Assembly (NCBI GenBank): GCA_026874595.1
Contig: CM049320.1
Location: 38,440,714 to 38,504,713, forward strand
Direction of reading: 5' to 3'
DNA from: Sipunculus nudus
Lineage: Eukaryota > Annelida > Sipuncula > Golfingiida > Sipunculidae
DNA length: 64,000 nucleotides
Shown here: positions 1-13,091 of the stretch, piece by piece
How the letters are laid out: each line of letters starts with the position of its first letter
How positions within the stretch are numbered: the stretch's first letter is position 1
Notes under the pieces: model-generated
What the model was told of the DNA's origin: nothing
Seen by the model: the letters and a program-made list of their open reading frames with translations, nothing else
Databases searched by the model: none
Made by a program: the position numbers and the translations under genes

Positions 1-3000
1 GACTGACGGACTGAATGGCTCATAAGTAACTCTTATGGCAATTTTGATTCGCTGCGATTTTATCTTTTTAAAGAAATTAAATGCACAGGCGAATCACGGC
101 CATCTGTATTCTGCCTTTGCTTTGCCATCAAATTTATGACAACAAATGCACATGGAGCAGTTTACGCAGTGACAGTAAAGCAAATTAAGGAAAGTTAGTC
201 TCCAATTCGAATAATATGTAATGCTGGGAAACAGACGGACACCAGGTCCGGCTGGATTAGAGATTTTATCGGACCCGCACGTTTTCAGCCGGTCAGGTCC
301 GCAGGACCGACGGATTTCGCATACTCTGATGATTTAAGGCAATGATCTGACTTTTGTATATTATCTGGTAAACTCCTGTGTTTTTGAAAACAAGTGCACA
401 TTTTGATTTTGTCAACATATCCCTTCAAATGAGGCCACATGTTGTTAGATTCTGGCCAATAGCAAAATGTATTGCTGAGATAATGCCGAAGAGAAGGACT
501 GAGATCAGGGAAGCCCATTCTGGGTCATAAAATTAGACCAAAGAGTTTCAGATACTGTGGCAAGAATTATTTTCTACCCAAACTTGATAAAAAATATCCC
601 TGGAAGGAAAATGATGTATCATTTACACTGGTCTGTCACTTTTTCATTGAAAATTAAGGTCGCGCAAATTTATTTTGCCGGACGGTTATACTGCACCTCA
701 GAAAAATGAATGCTTTTTTCAAGACTGAAGTAGCCTTGCCCTTCAGTCTTGATCAAGATTTGGTGATGTGTAGACTGAGGCTTACATTGTAGAAACTCTC
801 ACTGTATGGCTATCAGACTCAATATATGGCATAGCCTAATAATATTGAGTATGATTAAATTGAGCTAATGCAGGGGCAACAAAACAGTCTCTTTTTGGTG
901 GGTATTTGCGCATATATGAAATGGGATTAGAATTTATATTATTTTCCAATTTCACATATATAGAAATATTAGGGGCTACCTTATCACAATATAATTTACA
1001 GATTGTACTTTGCTTTGACTTTGTTAAAAACATAATTGAAACATAAAATTACACCTTTTTTTGTAATTATCCAAAGAGAAAATATAATTCATAAAGGGTT
1101 ATCTGTATATAAGTAGGTCGGATGGGGTAAGATTGGTTGATTAGTCTGACCTACTATCAGTATCAGTATCAATTGTATTGTAAGTTGTATCACTGTAAGT
1201 TATAACAGTGGCTGACACTGCGCTGAATTGCCACCTTGTTCACCAGTAAACTGGTCAGTAATATTTATTTACCACACATTCTTTCACAAGCACACGGTCT
1301 CTTGCGTTCAGTACTTATAATATGATTGGCATTTTTCTCTATACAGGTCTGTCACTTTGCTGTCAAACTAAAAGTAAAAACGAACGAATGTCATTTCGGC
1401 CAACTCAAAACTCTACATACACTATGATACAGAAGCCGAGAAGGCCGGATCTGCCCGTGCTTCAGAAAACTGCGCTTGTGCAGTACAATGTCCTGCTACC
1501 AGGTTACTAAGACAACTTACCTTACATTATGCCTCCTTGTAGCCTGTTAGCTGTATAGGTGACAGGTATTCCCAATGAATAGCCAAAGATAAACACAGAT
1601 GTGTCAATCTCACTCCACGCTCGCAACCAAAACAGTAATGGCGCCCGAGTTACAAACATTAGAATCGAGAGGGACTAGAAGATATCTAGGAGAATTTTTA
1701 TAGGTTTTTAAAACCTTTTTAAATCCATGCATTCTTAGAAATACATGGGTTTGAAAAGGAAATATCAATCTATTTGGGTATATCTAACATAGGATGCTAT
1801 TTAAAGTAAGGTTTTTTTTATATTACGTGGATAAAGATCGAGTTCCATTAATTTCGTAAAATGTCATTTTAATTGATTATTAGCACTTGTTTCTTTTTTA
1901 AAAGGTAAAATTGTCTTTTTTTTATAAACCACATAAATACTTTGATTTGCTAACTTGTATTTCGTGCAATATTTTGTAAAGATATATATATTTTTAACCT
2001 CACATTGATCATCATTCATGATAGATTGTTACTTGATGTGCTTCGTTTTACATAAATATATATATAATTTAAACATTATGTGAGACCTGAGTAGGCCCTC
2101 CCTTACAATCCCCCTCTAACTAATCCCCCCCCGATCGATCAACTCAATGATTAAATTTGAAGGTACTTATTTTATTTTTTCCCGCAGCACTATATTCACA
2201 TATATTTTTAAAATTTAGGATGCAACATTGGCGCAATCCGGAGTATAAAAATAGTTTAAAATAAACATCATGCTGGCATTTTTTTCTGTATTGAGCGTTT
2301 ATTTATTTTTTTTTTATTTCCTACATTTTTACGTCCCAACAAGAAAAAATATTCCGCCCAAGTTGCAAATCTAGTATTGATATGGCACCTATCTTAATTG
2401 TTGCATCCCCCTTCCCCTGCCCCCTTATTTACACCAGATTTTCTTTCAAACCCTCCAACATTTAGTGTAATATATATCTGCGGTGCATCCTGGGACGAAA
2501 ACATAGTCTGGTATCTGTTCAACAATTTGCATTAACTCGGTTTAAATTTATAACATCATGGATCTAATATTGATTTTCTTCATGCTTGCTCCTTGTCTAG
2601 AAAAACAAATAAAATTAAGTGAAATTATTTATGACACCTGTCATAATTAAAAGTAACTGTAGTGTTTCCTAGCGATATAAATACGTGGACTAAACTATAC
2701 AGTAAATGTTATAATATTGACCGTTCTCCGTTTGTAATCTTGAAAGGTGGACGCCACATGATAGTCAGACAGACCGGTTGTAAAAGTCAACCATATATTA
2801 ATATCAATGGAATTTACACATTAAATGTCTCTCTAGGCAATCAATATATCATATGCACATTTGGTACCGGCCCAGTACTGTGCCAATGAAGTGGCCAATT
2901 TTTTTTTTATATATATATTAATTAGGGGCCTACAGTGGCTGGATTTTTAACTAAAAAGTATTCAGTGGACAGGGTGACGCGGTAATTAAATTAATATTAA

Positions 3001-3871
3001 ATGTGTTTGAGTTGATACCTTAATTGTAACAAAAAAAATTCACAATTTAACAGTTCGATGACTTAAACAAATACACGAACAGTTTGGGACATACTGTAGC
3101 CACGCCAGTCTACTCTTAGTGCACGTGCACTTTTCCCGCCTGGCACTTGGGATCGTCTGCTCGGCGACGTGTGAGTATATTATTATAGACTCTTTAGAGT
3201 ATAGAAATCTACACTCCATTCCACTATATAGAGTAAGGGGGGGGGGGGGGTAATATCGGACTTTTTTGGATTTTTCGGGTTACCGTCTAGAATCAGTTTC
3301 TGGGTATCATTTCAAACTTCACGAACAGTCAGGAGATTTTAAAAAAACAAACGTGCATAAATCACGCGCCCTAACTTACACTTCCAGTACCAAAAAAAAG
3401 GCAAGAGACACTGTGGACAGTGTGGTCAGTATAGAGGTTCACCTGGGTAATATCTGACACCACCTGGGTAATATAGGAAACTCAACTAAACGGTGATACC
3501 AAGCGCCGGGATTGACAGTTATAACTTATAATGGAAACTGACATTGACGGCGGGTATAGGCCTACAGTTGCCATAGAAAGGGTAAAACTAAAAGTGCATT
3601 TTAGCGAGTTTTTCCAATAAATCTTATTTCACAAACTCTCATCCAGATTTTCGAACTAATTATATAAAAATATGCAAAATGTATTCGTTTATAAAATTAT
3701 AGGAAAAGATTGTCAAATATTCCATTTGATTAGTTTTTGTGCCAATGGTAACTCGTGGATGTGCTCTGTTTGCGGTTCTGTTCCATTGACCTAACTCCAA
3801 GATGGTGACTGGCAGCATGCCAGACGATTTGTCGCAGAAAGGCTGTTCACACTGCATCACCGCACAAAATA

Positions 3872-3916
<45 letters not shown>

Positions 3917-4579
3917 TAAACTCCGTTCCATGTACCATGGTCAACCTGCATTTTTTTTTTTTTTTGCCGGACAAAAACACTAAAAAATAATAGAAATGAT
4001 GCCATTCATTTTGCAGCTCTTTCTTAACAGGTCAACATAGTACTTGCGTTGACTAGTAAATATTTTTTTATACATATTTAAATTGCCAAAAATCGAATCA
4101 TTGCCTTCTTTGATAAAAGCTAATTTGTAGTTTAAATAGACACAGATTTGAGAGAAATATTGCGAAAATTAGGTGAACTGATCCAGAAAACGGGTGTTTG
4201 TACAGAGTATAATATAATAAAAATATCATTCAAAAACGTTAAAAAGTGAGTCTGCGTCGTATTGGTGTATGTAGACGTCATATCAATAAAATTATCAATA
4301 TGGAAATAGCAACATATTTGAATGTGAGTATATTTTTATTCTATAATTGTATTTGTTGTTTACATGTATACATTTGTCCTGCTTTAGTAACATAAGGACC
4401 ACTTCGGTAATAAAAATGTGCATATAAGTGCATTATATAAAGTCCTTAAATATTCTGCTATCCTTGCTATCTGCTACTATTTTTTTAAGTTGGACAGTCC
4501 TCTTACATTATGTCTGGTATTGTATGTTTATATAATATTTTTTGTATTTTGTCTTGTGATCACATGAATTGGTAAAAAT

Positions 4580-4632
<53 letters not shown>

Positions 4633-5038
4633 ATATATATATATTAAATTGAGCTAAGACATGATGCACATCTTTCTTTTCCAAAACAGTTTGGGATATT
4701 TTCTCAAAACATTACTTAATTCGATTTTACCGTCTTCAGAGAGATATATTAATATTGCTCACAAAATATCAGGAATAAAGCTATCATATTTTTTCACTTA
4801 AGTTTGAAAACAGAAAATATTCGTCTTTTTTTTTTTTGTCTACAATTTACTTAATAAAAGAGTGAGAGGCTTTTTTCAAACAAGAATCATCTGTTAATTT
4901 GTCTATAAAAAAATCCTTAAATTTTAAATCTTAGAAGAACTGAAGATGATAAGAATACAATTAAAACAAATTCTGGAGACATCTGTGTGTATTTTAAGAA
5001 TGTGTTATTGTTAAATGAATACTAGTTGTCAGATGTGG
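1..5038. other. Intergenic DNA without a supported gene
   Basis: No reading frame here looks like a protein or has convincing splice context; the open frames are short and of biased composition. The stretch holds a poly-G run near 3238-3250, (TA)n tracts at about 3874-3908 and 4588-4644, and at about 765-870 a diverged copy of the inverted-repeat arms of the element at 58.7-59.25 kb. Otherwise I see only AT-rich unique-looking sequence. Confidence 0.6.

Positions 5039-5105
<67 letters not shown>
5039..5105. repeat. (TA)n microsatellite
   Basis: An almost pure TA dinucleotide run of about 65 bp directly abuts the 5' side of the SINE that follows. Short open frames of alternating Ile and Tyr through it are artefacts of the dinucleotide. 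Confidence 0.95.
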
Positions 5106-5108
<3 letters not shown>

Positions 5109-5395
5109 GCGATGCTGTAATGGTTATAAGGTGCCTGGCTTATGATCGAGAGGTCGTGACTCCAGGACAGACCCCACCGTGCATGCCAAGACCCTTAGGC
5201 AAGGTCCCAACCGCAAGTTCATGTGCCTCTGTCCACCCAGGAGTATACAGAAGTGGGTACCAGTAAATACTGGGAAGGTAACCTGCGATGGACTAACGTC
5301 CCATCCAGGAGGAGTTTAACTCCTAAGTCGCTTCCGGCCTGATGAGCCAGTATAGGCTCGGATGTAAAAGCCCAACAGACTGAACTTTATACCCT
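5106..5395 (+). mobile_element. tRNA-derived SINE
   Basis: The 5' part looks like a tRNA head: an A-box-like segment with GTAATGGTTATAAGGTGCC at about 5117-5135, and a B-box-like segment AGGTCGTGACTCC at about 5150-5162, the spacing expected of an RNA polymerase III promoter. The roughly 200-bp body carries CTGCGATGGACTAACGTCCC at about 5283-5302, a motif I recall from the conserved central domain of several animal SINE families. No protein is encoded. Seen: box-like motifs and body motif. Inferred: SINE identity, since other genomic copies cannot be compared here. Confidence 0.75.
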
Positions 5396-6177
5396 TGACG
5401 ATCTTTAGACATTAAATAAGTTATACGGTATTGTGACATATCAGTGGCGGCAAAAGCTAAATTCCTTGAACTTAACTATAGAAAACCATAAAGTATAATT
5501 TATAGATAGAAATCTGGATTAAATTCTGCTTATCCTCTTGAGCCTTGTCATACCTATACCGGTACTGTTTGAAATACATTATCTTCATTAATACAGGCCC
5601 AGTTCACTTTATTTTTCATTAATGTATAGGACTAGAATGCAAAATCCTGTGACGACAATGCATGCATGATTCCATTCTCTCAAAGTATCCGTCATTGTGC
5701 ATGTCGTAGGTCAAGAATAAATTTAGTCACATGATCGTTGGCCAATAATTAAGGTCGGAGTTTTCATCGAGTCACAAAAGTTAAAAATGGTGGCTGATGA
5801 CATCGTCTGAAGTGGCGATGATTTATTTCATGAAAACTTTTACAAAAGGCGGTGGTATAACATTCCTTTTTGTACAAAACAACAACAAAAACTGACTGGT
5901 CAAATATGAAACCTCTTAAGGTAATTTTATACGTTTTCTTATACTTTCTTTTAAGTATTTATTGTGAGATTCTATGATAAGTCCTGATAACACATATTTG
6001 CGGTGCCCCCAATTGACATTTATAATTTCAGTACAGTGATGCATCTACTTGCCACCAATTATTGTTTTGTTTTCAGTGAAAGGTCTAAATGAAGCGGCAT
6101 TTTATCCTCCGATTAAACATCTCTTCTCGAATATCGAATATTCATTATTATTAATATATTAATTCAATATTATATAT
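5396..6177. other. Intergenic DNA, nothing recognised
   Basis: This is AT-rich sequence between the SINE and the candidate LTR. No credible coding frame, RNA gene or repeat boundary was found. Confidence 0.5.
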
Positions 6178-6945
6178 TGTTACAGGTGCTCTATTATGTG
6201 ACACGGGCGTAACTCGTGTTGTTGTTAATCCGTACTGGTTGAACTCTCGTTGTCATGTGAGCCTCGGGTTTTCACGCCTGGTCGTGGGTCACGTGATGAG
6301 CCAGGTATGTGTAGAGACACATGGCTATGTCTTTCTAGATAATTCCTGAAACGCGTGTTGTGCAAGATCTTATAGACTGTTCGAGAAGTAGAAAATTCCC
6401 GGCTTGGGTGTGAAGGTATATCAAGGGCTTGAAGGGGCTGTTTTTTAGAACCAGAGGGCAGACAGCAGAGTAGATTCCAGCGGACGCAGGAGCGTGTGTC
6501 AGGACCTTTTACGACGAATGCGGCAATTATAGATTTTTCAAGAACTTTCCTGGATTTTATACATTTGGACTTCAGTTTACTTTCTGTGTTGTTACAAGAA
6601 CTTTCCACTGGACTGTCATTCTCCGAGAGTTTACATTCAAAGGACTTATCTTGGTGACACTGTTGGTATCGAGGTACTGTAACATTATCTTTCTGTGTGA
6701 TTGTATTGACTTGTTGCTATAACGCTGGGTTACTGTATAATTGTATTGATTTAGTGTATTGTATTGTTAGGGTTGTTTTAGGAATAAATTATAGTTATTT
6801 GTTAACAAAAAACACTGACATCTTTATTCATTCCCCTAGCCATTTCCCGCTGCCTAGTGTTACAGAATCTGATTTTTTTTTATCTCCATTACAAAATTTG
6901 TGTTCATCACGCATACATGATCTGTTTATATTAGGTTCCGTAACA
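6178..6945 (+). mobile_element. Candidate solo LTR
   Basis: The 768-bp segment starts TGTTAC and ends GTAACA, perfect 6-bp inverted ends with the TG...CA termini typical of LTRs. It is flanked on both sides by ATAT, a possible 4-bp target duplication. A poly(A)-signal-like AATAAA lies near 6783, as in an LTR R region. No primer-binding site or gag/pol frame follows, so if real it is a solo LTR. The flanks are AT-rich and ATAT can occur by chance. A 127-codon minus-strand frame inside (6225-6608) resembles nothing I know. Confidence 0.4.
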
Positions 6946-7125
6946 ATATTAAATACAGTATATTTATCGCAATGTGCAAATCAATTTTATATTTTTACAT
7001 TTGTCCACGGTTGAAAACTAAAAATGAAGGCTTTGATTACCTCATAATTACAAAGGCTTCCCTAAACGCTGAATATTGTAAACAACTCGGACTTTTTTTA
7101 TTCATGATTATTATTTAAATTGCAG

Positions 7126-8810
7126 ATTTCAAAATGGATATCACAGACGATCTGCTTTATATCTGCAACTGGACCAAGCTGTTCATATATGGACGAAAAC
7201 TCTTTAAGGTCAGAACTGAATATATGTGTCCATATAATGTCAATGAAAAACGGCATAAGAACAGAAACAGGCTGTCCATGGAAATCCAGAGCGCCGTTAG
7301 AACTGTTATAGCTAATGAAACAAAGGACACGTCTGTCTCAACAATGTTACAGACTGACAATCTGTTGTTTAACATAGAAAGAAGGACATGGAGAGCTGCC
7401 TACAAGCTGATTTTCAAGAAAGGCCATCAGATTCTGGAACCTTATCCAATTATGCTTCACGTCAAGATTACACAAAAGCACGACCATTATGGCCAAGGAG
7501 ATGACGTCCAGACAACTGTTGTCAGCCAGAGCCGTGACAAAACTGCCGACCATGGCCCTGGGGTGAACCAACGAGGGGCAAAACAACTGAACGTGTCAGA
7601 AAAACCTATCGGCCAAACGGGTAACAAATATCAAGGGGACAGCAGAGAAGAAGATAGATTAATTGGCAACGACAGCGTCAGCAAGCGTCAATGTTGTTAT
7701 CAGCCAGATGATAATGTGGTAGACGGTGTCAAGAAGAACTTAATAAAGGTTTTAGATGAAACGGAAGCCGAGACATTACAAGTTCAGAGACATCATGATA
7801 AAAGATGCGTGATCGAACCTCAATACAACACTCATGAAGTACACCATTATATAGGTTCCAATGACATTGTAACTCCTAAAAACCTTGGCAGCCCTGGATC
7901 CCAAGAAATACACTCAAACAATAAATATATCGGGCGTTATAATCTTAGAAACAGCAGACGTCAGAGAAGTACACTGAAGGGGAAGTACAGTGCACGACAA
8001 CAGATGAAACGTCCTGTCCAGAATAAAGCTATCACTGACATGTGTCCTTCCAGGCAGCACTCTTCTAAATTTATTGACAACTCCAAAAATCTGACATCTA
8101 ATAACAATGTTGTTAACAGGCTAGATCCACGCACAACCAAGTCACAAGGTGAACTTGCTTACTTACCTGACGAAGAGCCAGAGACCTCAGAGTCGACAGA
8201 TAATAATAGCAATGATAGCGTGGCCCGCGATGAAGGTAATTTATATGGAGTCGCGTCATTAAGTGAGAGCACTAGACTGGCGGACATGCTTACAAAATCC
8301 GGCATTGACATGCAAGAGACGCCAAACAATCAGAACGCCGGGCGATCCTCGGGAGTAAAACAAGACCCTATTAATTCAGCAGCCCTTCATGAAAAATCAG
8401 ATGATAGCAATGCACAAAACACGAGGCCTGTGTCTGCATCAGAGAGCGATTCCGATTCAGATGAGACTGACTGCGGAACACAGAGGCCACGTCTTGCAAA
8501 GTTACCTGGAAACTCCGAAAGGAATACAACCTGTAATCCACAAATAAATAAGCAGCTTAAAAGAAGACAGCCGAGAAGAGAGGAGAAATCTGTAGAGATG
8601 CCGGACAAGCGTGACAGATTTATGACTGAAACTGAAGAAATCCAGGAAGAGATGAAGTTACAGCAGATGGCGGAGGTCCCAGCTACGCCTACTAAACTGT
8701 CAGAAATCCCTCCTTTACACGAGAAGGTAGCACTTCCAAGAAGCCACAGCTTGCTTGGGATGGTGACAGATATGTTATTGACACCAGTGAAGAAATTTCT
8801 CAGGAAATAG
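7126..8810 (+). CDS. Unrecognised 558-residue, probably nuclear protein (exon with full-length ORF)
   Basis: The coding frame runs from ATG at 7134 to TAG at 8808-8810. A pyrimidine-rich tract ending TTGCAG at 7120-7125 suggests this exon follows a 5' non-coding exon, and the start context (AAAATGG) is good. Residues 1-120 look folded, rich in Trp, Tyr and Leu, with the segment WRAAYKLIFKKGHQILEP near residues 84-101. Residues 125-500 are hydrophilic and probably disordered, with basic patches (RYNLRNSRRQR near 267; KRRQPRREEK near 475) and an acidic serine patch (SESDSDSDETD near 437). The C terminus is compact and basic, ending LLTPVKKFLRK. There is no signal peptide and no membrane segment. 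I do not recognise the family; chromatin or nuclear association is an inference from composition only. Length without stops and non-repetitive composition support a real gene. Confidence 0.7.
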
Positions 8811-10329
8811 GTGATTGATTATAAGTAAAATCGGGATGGTGATTGAATAATTCAAATGCATGTTGACTGATTTATAACTTATATCAGTAACAGTGTTTCC
8901 TTCACATGTCCGGGTTTGCTTATACGAGAATTTGTTTTTGTTAAACATATACCTGGGTTCATATTTTTCATTTCTTTTCATTTAATATACATTGTAATTC
9001 ACTTCTTCTGTCCTGTACGAATTTGACCATTCCTGATAACGCCAGGAAGTCATGTCTTGTGAACACGCATGTTATTCAAGAAGGCATAGAAACTACATAC
9101 CCGATTCCATACATACCAGAGTCAATGTGAAACATCTTAAAGAAATCCAGCATGTCCACCAGAGTGAAAGGGATTAATTAAATCCATGCCAGTAAAGCAT
9201 GATAATTTTATGAATATAACAAATGAACGCAAAATAGGTCGATTGGGAACTCGTTTGAAAATACTGGGTGTGGAAACGTTAAACACTTGGAAGTGTCCCG
9301 ATGGGCAGATGGCATAAGCAATATCTTGATAACTTTCGGCCCGTGGTATATGAAGGGAATATTAATGCCGGTGGGCTGATTGTATTAAATGTGAGGCGCT
9401 TTCACTCAAAGTTCCAGGGCCAATTCCCCATCCCAGTCCGTCCTTGATTGATCAAGCTTTCTGTATCTGTGGTTTTGCTACACAACAAAATGACATTGTT
9501 GGTAATTTCTAAAATATTTTCATTGCGGATGTTTTATCTACACACTATTTAATCTCTCACGACCGGTAAATGTCAAATGCTTGTATATTTTATGAATATC
9601 AAGTGGAGCCATATAAACCGATTTACCCTTAGTGCACGGAGATGATATATGCAGGCTTGTTATATATTCCAGTGATTAAGCATAATTGCAGCGAGCTCTT
9701 GGCCATCAACCAGTGTTCAGTTCCAAATTCCATGTTCTCGTAAAAATGTACTATTATACGCGTTCTGCATCAAACCTCATAATTAAACAGATATTTTTTT
9801 TCTAGGAAATTACATCAAGAGCTAGGGTACAATCATGGCTGTATACATTTGATTTTTATATACAAGTATATATGACTCGGCCTCCGATTCTGGGACATTG
9901 CAGGAGACATTTTTCATTAATCTTCAATAATTCCACTGGATATGCGTGGAATGATGCATTTATAATATGTATATATGTTATGAGTTACAGAAAACTCAAA
10001 TGCCATGTATGCATGTTTTTAAAACAAATTACCAGTTTTTTATTGATACACGATTAAATTTTCAGGTTAATTTACACTTTTCTTGTTGCTACATTTGACA
10101 TTCTTTATATTCAATTTTGCGTATACTTATGCATCACATAACGGCTTAAGCTAGGCATTCATAGGATGAAATCAAAAGAAGCGACTTGCATATCAATCAC
10201 ATGATCCATATTGTATAAAATTAAGCCCTGGTAGCTGCAACTGTTCCTCCAATATCTGGTGACAAACAGTATTTATATAAACAGTAATATTTGGTGATAA
10301 AAAAATGTATTCCCCGATTCCATTTTTAG
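8811..10329. other. Downstream/intergenic DNA of the 558-residue gene
   Basis: The sequence probably includes the 3' UTR of the preceding gene, but no clear canonical AATAAA lies close after the stop. No coding frame of substance, RNA gene or transposon end was identified. Confidence 0.5.
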
Positions 10330-12510
10330 TGCAGTTGACTGTAAGTCATCTGAGCTATAGCGATCACTTTTTGTCCGTTAACAGGGCATAAACTGTAACC
10401 GCTGGACCTGGAATCTTCTAACTTCATATCGAGGGAGGTTCATGAAAAATCTCCTTGGAAACCTGAAATTAGGTCTCTGTTACCTATATCTTCTGAGCTA
10501 TTGGGCTCTTAAGCACCTCCCAGAATGATTAAAAATGTGATACAAAAGCTCCAGTATCTGAATAACTAAGGGTGCCTTTCCATACATGCGGATTTTTTCC
10601 CGCGCGGGTCCCCGCATGCGAAGAGTCCCTTTCCATATGTGCGGGTCCCCGCATGCGGGTGACCCATTAATTTGGATAAACGCATGCACTAATAATCATA
10701 GTTTCTAAAATTTAAGTGTAATATCTTAAGAAAATATTCAGTGTAAACATTTATACTAACTGATGAGGCAGATTGGAGCGGATTAATATCGTATCTCACC
10801 AGCCAGGCTTAAATGGTGGCTATTTCCTGTCACACTCTAACTAGAGCTGGTCCCGGGCCGTATCTCAATGAAGAATGGCCGTATATTTTTTTAATGCAAT
10901 TAAATAAGCTCTATCAGCTCCTTTTTCTTTTCAAATACAAGGACACATGCCTGCTACTGATATATACATGTAGCATCCGCATGCGGGCCCCCGCAGAAAT
11001 CCAACACTGCTTGATCCGCATGCGGGTCCCGCGCGGCACCCGCGCGGGTGCCCGCATGTATGGAAAGGCGACAGTGAAAACACACTTGATGGATTTCAAC
11101 CGTGCGGGACCCGCCCGCGCGGGGGCCCGCATGTATGGAAAGGCACCCTAATGCATTTATCACCATGATTTTGAATAAATATTGATCATTGAGTGTTCCA
11201 TCAGTTCCTGCATACTGGTGGCGCCAACTGTTTTTTTTTTTCGAATTTTTTAACAATTTTTTCTCTATTTTTGAGACCTTCAAAGAAGCAGTCATCCGGT
11301 AACCAGTCACAAAACGTAACCAAGAAATCTTAAAAACTTCTAACTTGACATCCAGGGAGGTCCATGAAAATTCTTCTTGGAAATCTAAAATTCGGTCTCT
11401 GTTACCTATATCCTCTGAGCCAAAGGGCTCCTAAGTACGCCCCCCCCCCCCCCCCCAAAAAAAAAAAAACACACAGAATTATTCAAATTTGATACAAAAG
11501 CTCCAGTATCTGAATAACTAATGCATTAATCACCATGGTTTTCTGCATGCATATTTATCATGAAGTGTTTCATCGGTTTCTTGAGACAGGTGGCGCCAAC
11601 TGAACTTTTACAATTTTTACGCATTTTTTCTCTTTATTTTTTAGACATTTAGCTCCAGTATCTGAACTAATGCCTTGTCTTGGTCTAATGCCTAATGATT
11701 GCTTTGCATGCATAATCATCATGGATTGATTCACTGTTCCTACAGACTGGTGGCGCCACCTGTATCCCCCCCCCCCAATTTTTACCCATTTTTTCTCTCT
11801 CTATTTTTAGACCTTCAAACAAGCGGTCGTCCGTTAACAGGGCACTAATCATAACCATTGGATCTAGAATCTTCTAACTTGACATCCAGGGAGTTCCATG
11901 GGAAAATCTCCTTGGAAACCTGAAATTAGGTCATAGTGACCTATGTTCTGCAAGATATGTGAAAGAACATGATTTGAGCATCTTACAGGGCCCATTTGCA
12001 TGATTGGTTAGTTGGACCCAGAAACTTCTAATTTGATTAAGATCCAGGGAGTTTCCAGTAAACAATTCTTGGAAACCAGAAATAATGTCACTGCCACTTA
12101 TATTCTGCAAGCTGTGTGAAATTTTTACACTCTGTTTTTCAGATGGACACAAATGGTGGCAGCTGGATGTAGAATAAGGTCACTTTACTCTATTTCTAAG
12201 GTCTATTGGCATAATGTATGATTTTGAGCACTATGGGAGTCGTGATACCTATTGTTCAAGGTTCCTTGTTGTATTCAGAAATCATGGCTGGCTAGTTATT
12301 ATCAAGACACAAAACGTAACTGCTTGACGTAGAAACTTCTTTTCATAATATCCTGGTAGGTCCATGGTAAATCTCCTTGCATACCAAAAAGCGTACAAGT
12401 CAGCTGAGCGTCATATGACACATGGCTCACTTGTTAACGTATCTGAAAATTAAAATACCATTTTAGCATGCATAAAGTGTGTCAGCATAGGTGGTGCCAC
12501 CTGTAACTTA
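10330..12510. repeat. Divergent direct-repeat block
   Basis: Several degenerate copies of the same unit of a few hundred base pairs follow one another. Shared landmarks include CTTCTAACTTGACATCCAGG (about 11338, 11872, with a variant near 10418), CTCCTTGGAAACCTGAAATT (10450, 11908), GCTCCAGTATCTGAATAACT (10548, 11500), and TGGTGGCGCC near 11216, 11589 and 11748. It includes poly-C/poly-A runs near 11441-11470. Non-coding. A MITE interrupts the first unit. Confidence 0.8.
10570..11148. mobile_element. Harbinger-type MITE (TAA target duplication)
   Basis: The 579-bp element has perfect terminal inverted repeats beginning GGGTGCCTTTCCATACATGC (10570) and the reverse complement ending at 11148, flanked by TAA (10567-10569 and 11149-11151). 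A paralogous uninterrupted site lies at about 11510-11532 in the neighbouring direct repeat, with a single TAA, which gives an internal empty site. The 3-bp TAA duplication fits PIF/Harbinger elements. Subterminal parts are rich in CCGCATGCGGG-like palindromes, and an extra internal copy of the terminal motif lies near 11054-11067. There is no transposase, so it is non-autonomous. Confidence 0.88.
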
Positions 12511-13045
12511 CATTTTGGTCATATGATCTGTTCCAATCTAAGATGTGCATGATACTGATAGTCGCAGACGTTTGAAAAGTATAAGGTAACACGTATAACA
12601 TTATGTATGCAAATACATGTAGCAGGCAAAGTTGGATGATCAGCCAAATTTAAAGTTTTATGAATACGCCATTTTGAAAATGATTCATCTCCAAACGTAC
12701 TTATTTTTCTTTTATCCAAGAATTATCTAAAAGCTAAAAATTTTATATTTTCATTATCTTATCTGTGACAAGTTTAAATGCAATTTTAGTGAGGGAATGA
12801 AGTCATCACAGGTAGCCACCCTATAAATATATAACGCACACAAACCGGTAACTTATTTATTATTTAATTTATGTAATATTTTTTATTCCAGTCAGTGGAG
12901 AATGAATAATATCATTATTATAATATGACATGTTTACAATGAGTAAACTAATTAGCAATAATTTTAATTTGCACCAAGTGTACTTTATATATTATAATCA
13001 ATATTTTTTTCGAAGCAGGGTTAAATTCATAAATTCTTTGTCTTG

Positions 13046-13091
<46 letters not shown>

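Noticed and set aside
6225-6608. 127-codon minus-strand frame
   Set aside because: No recognisable motif or splice support, and it falls inside the candidate LTR in antisense orientation.
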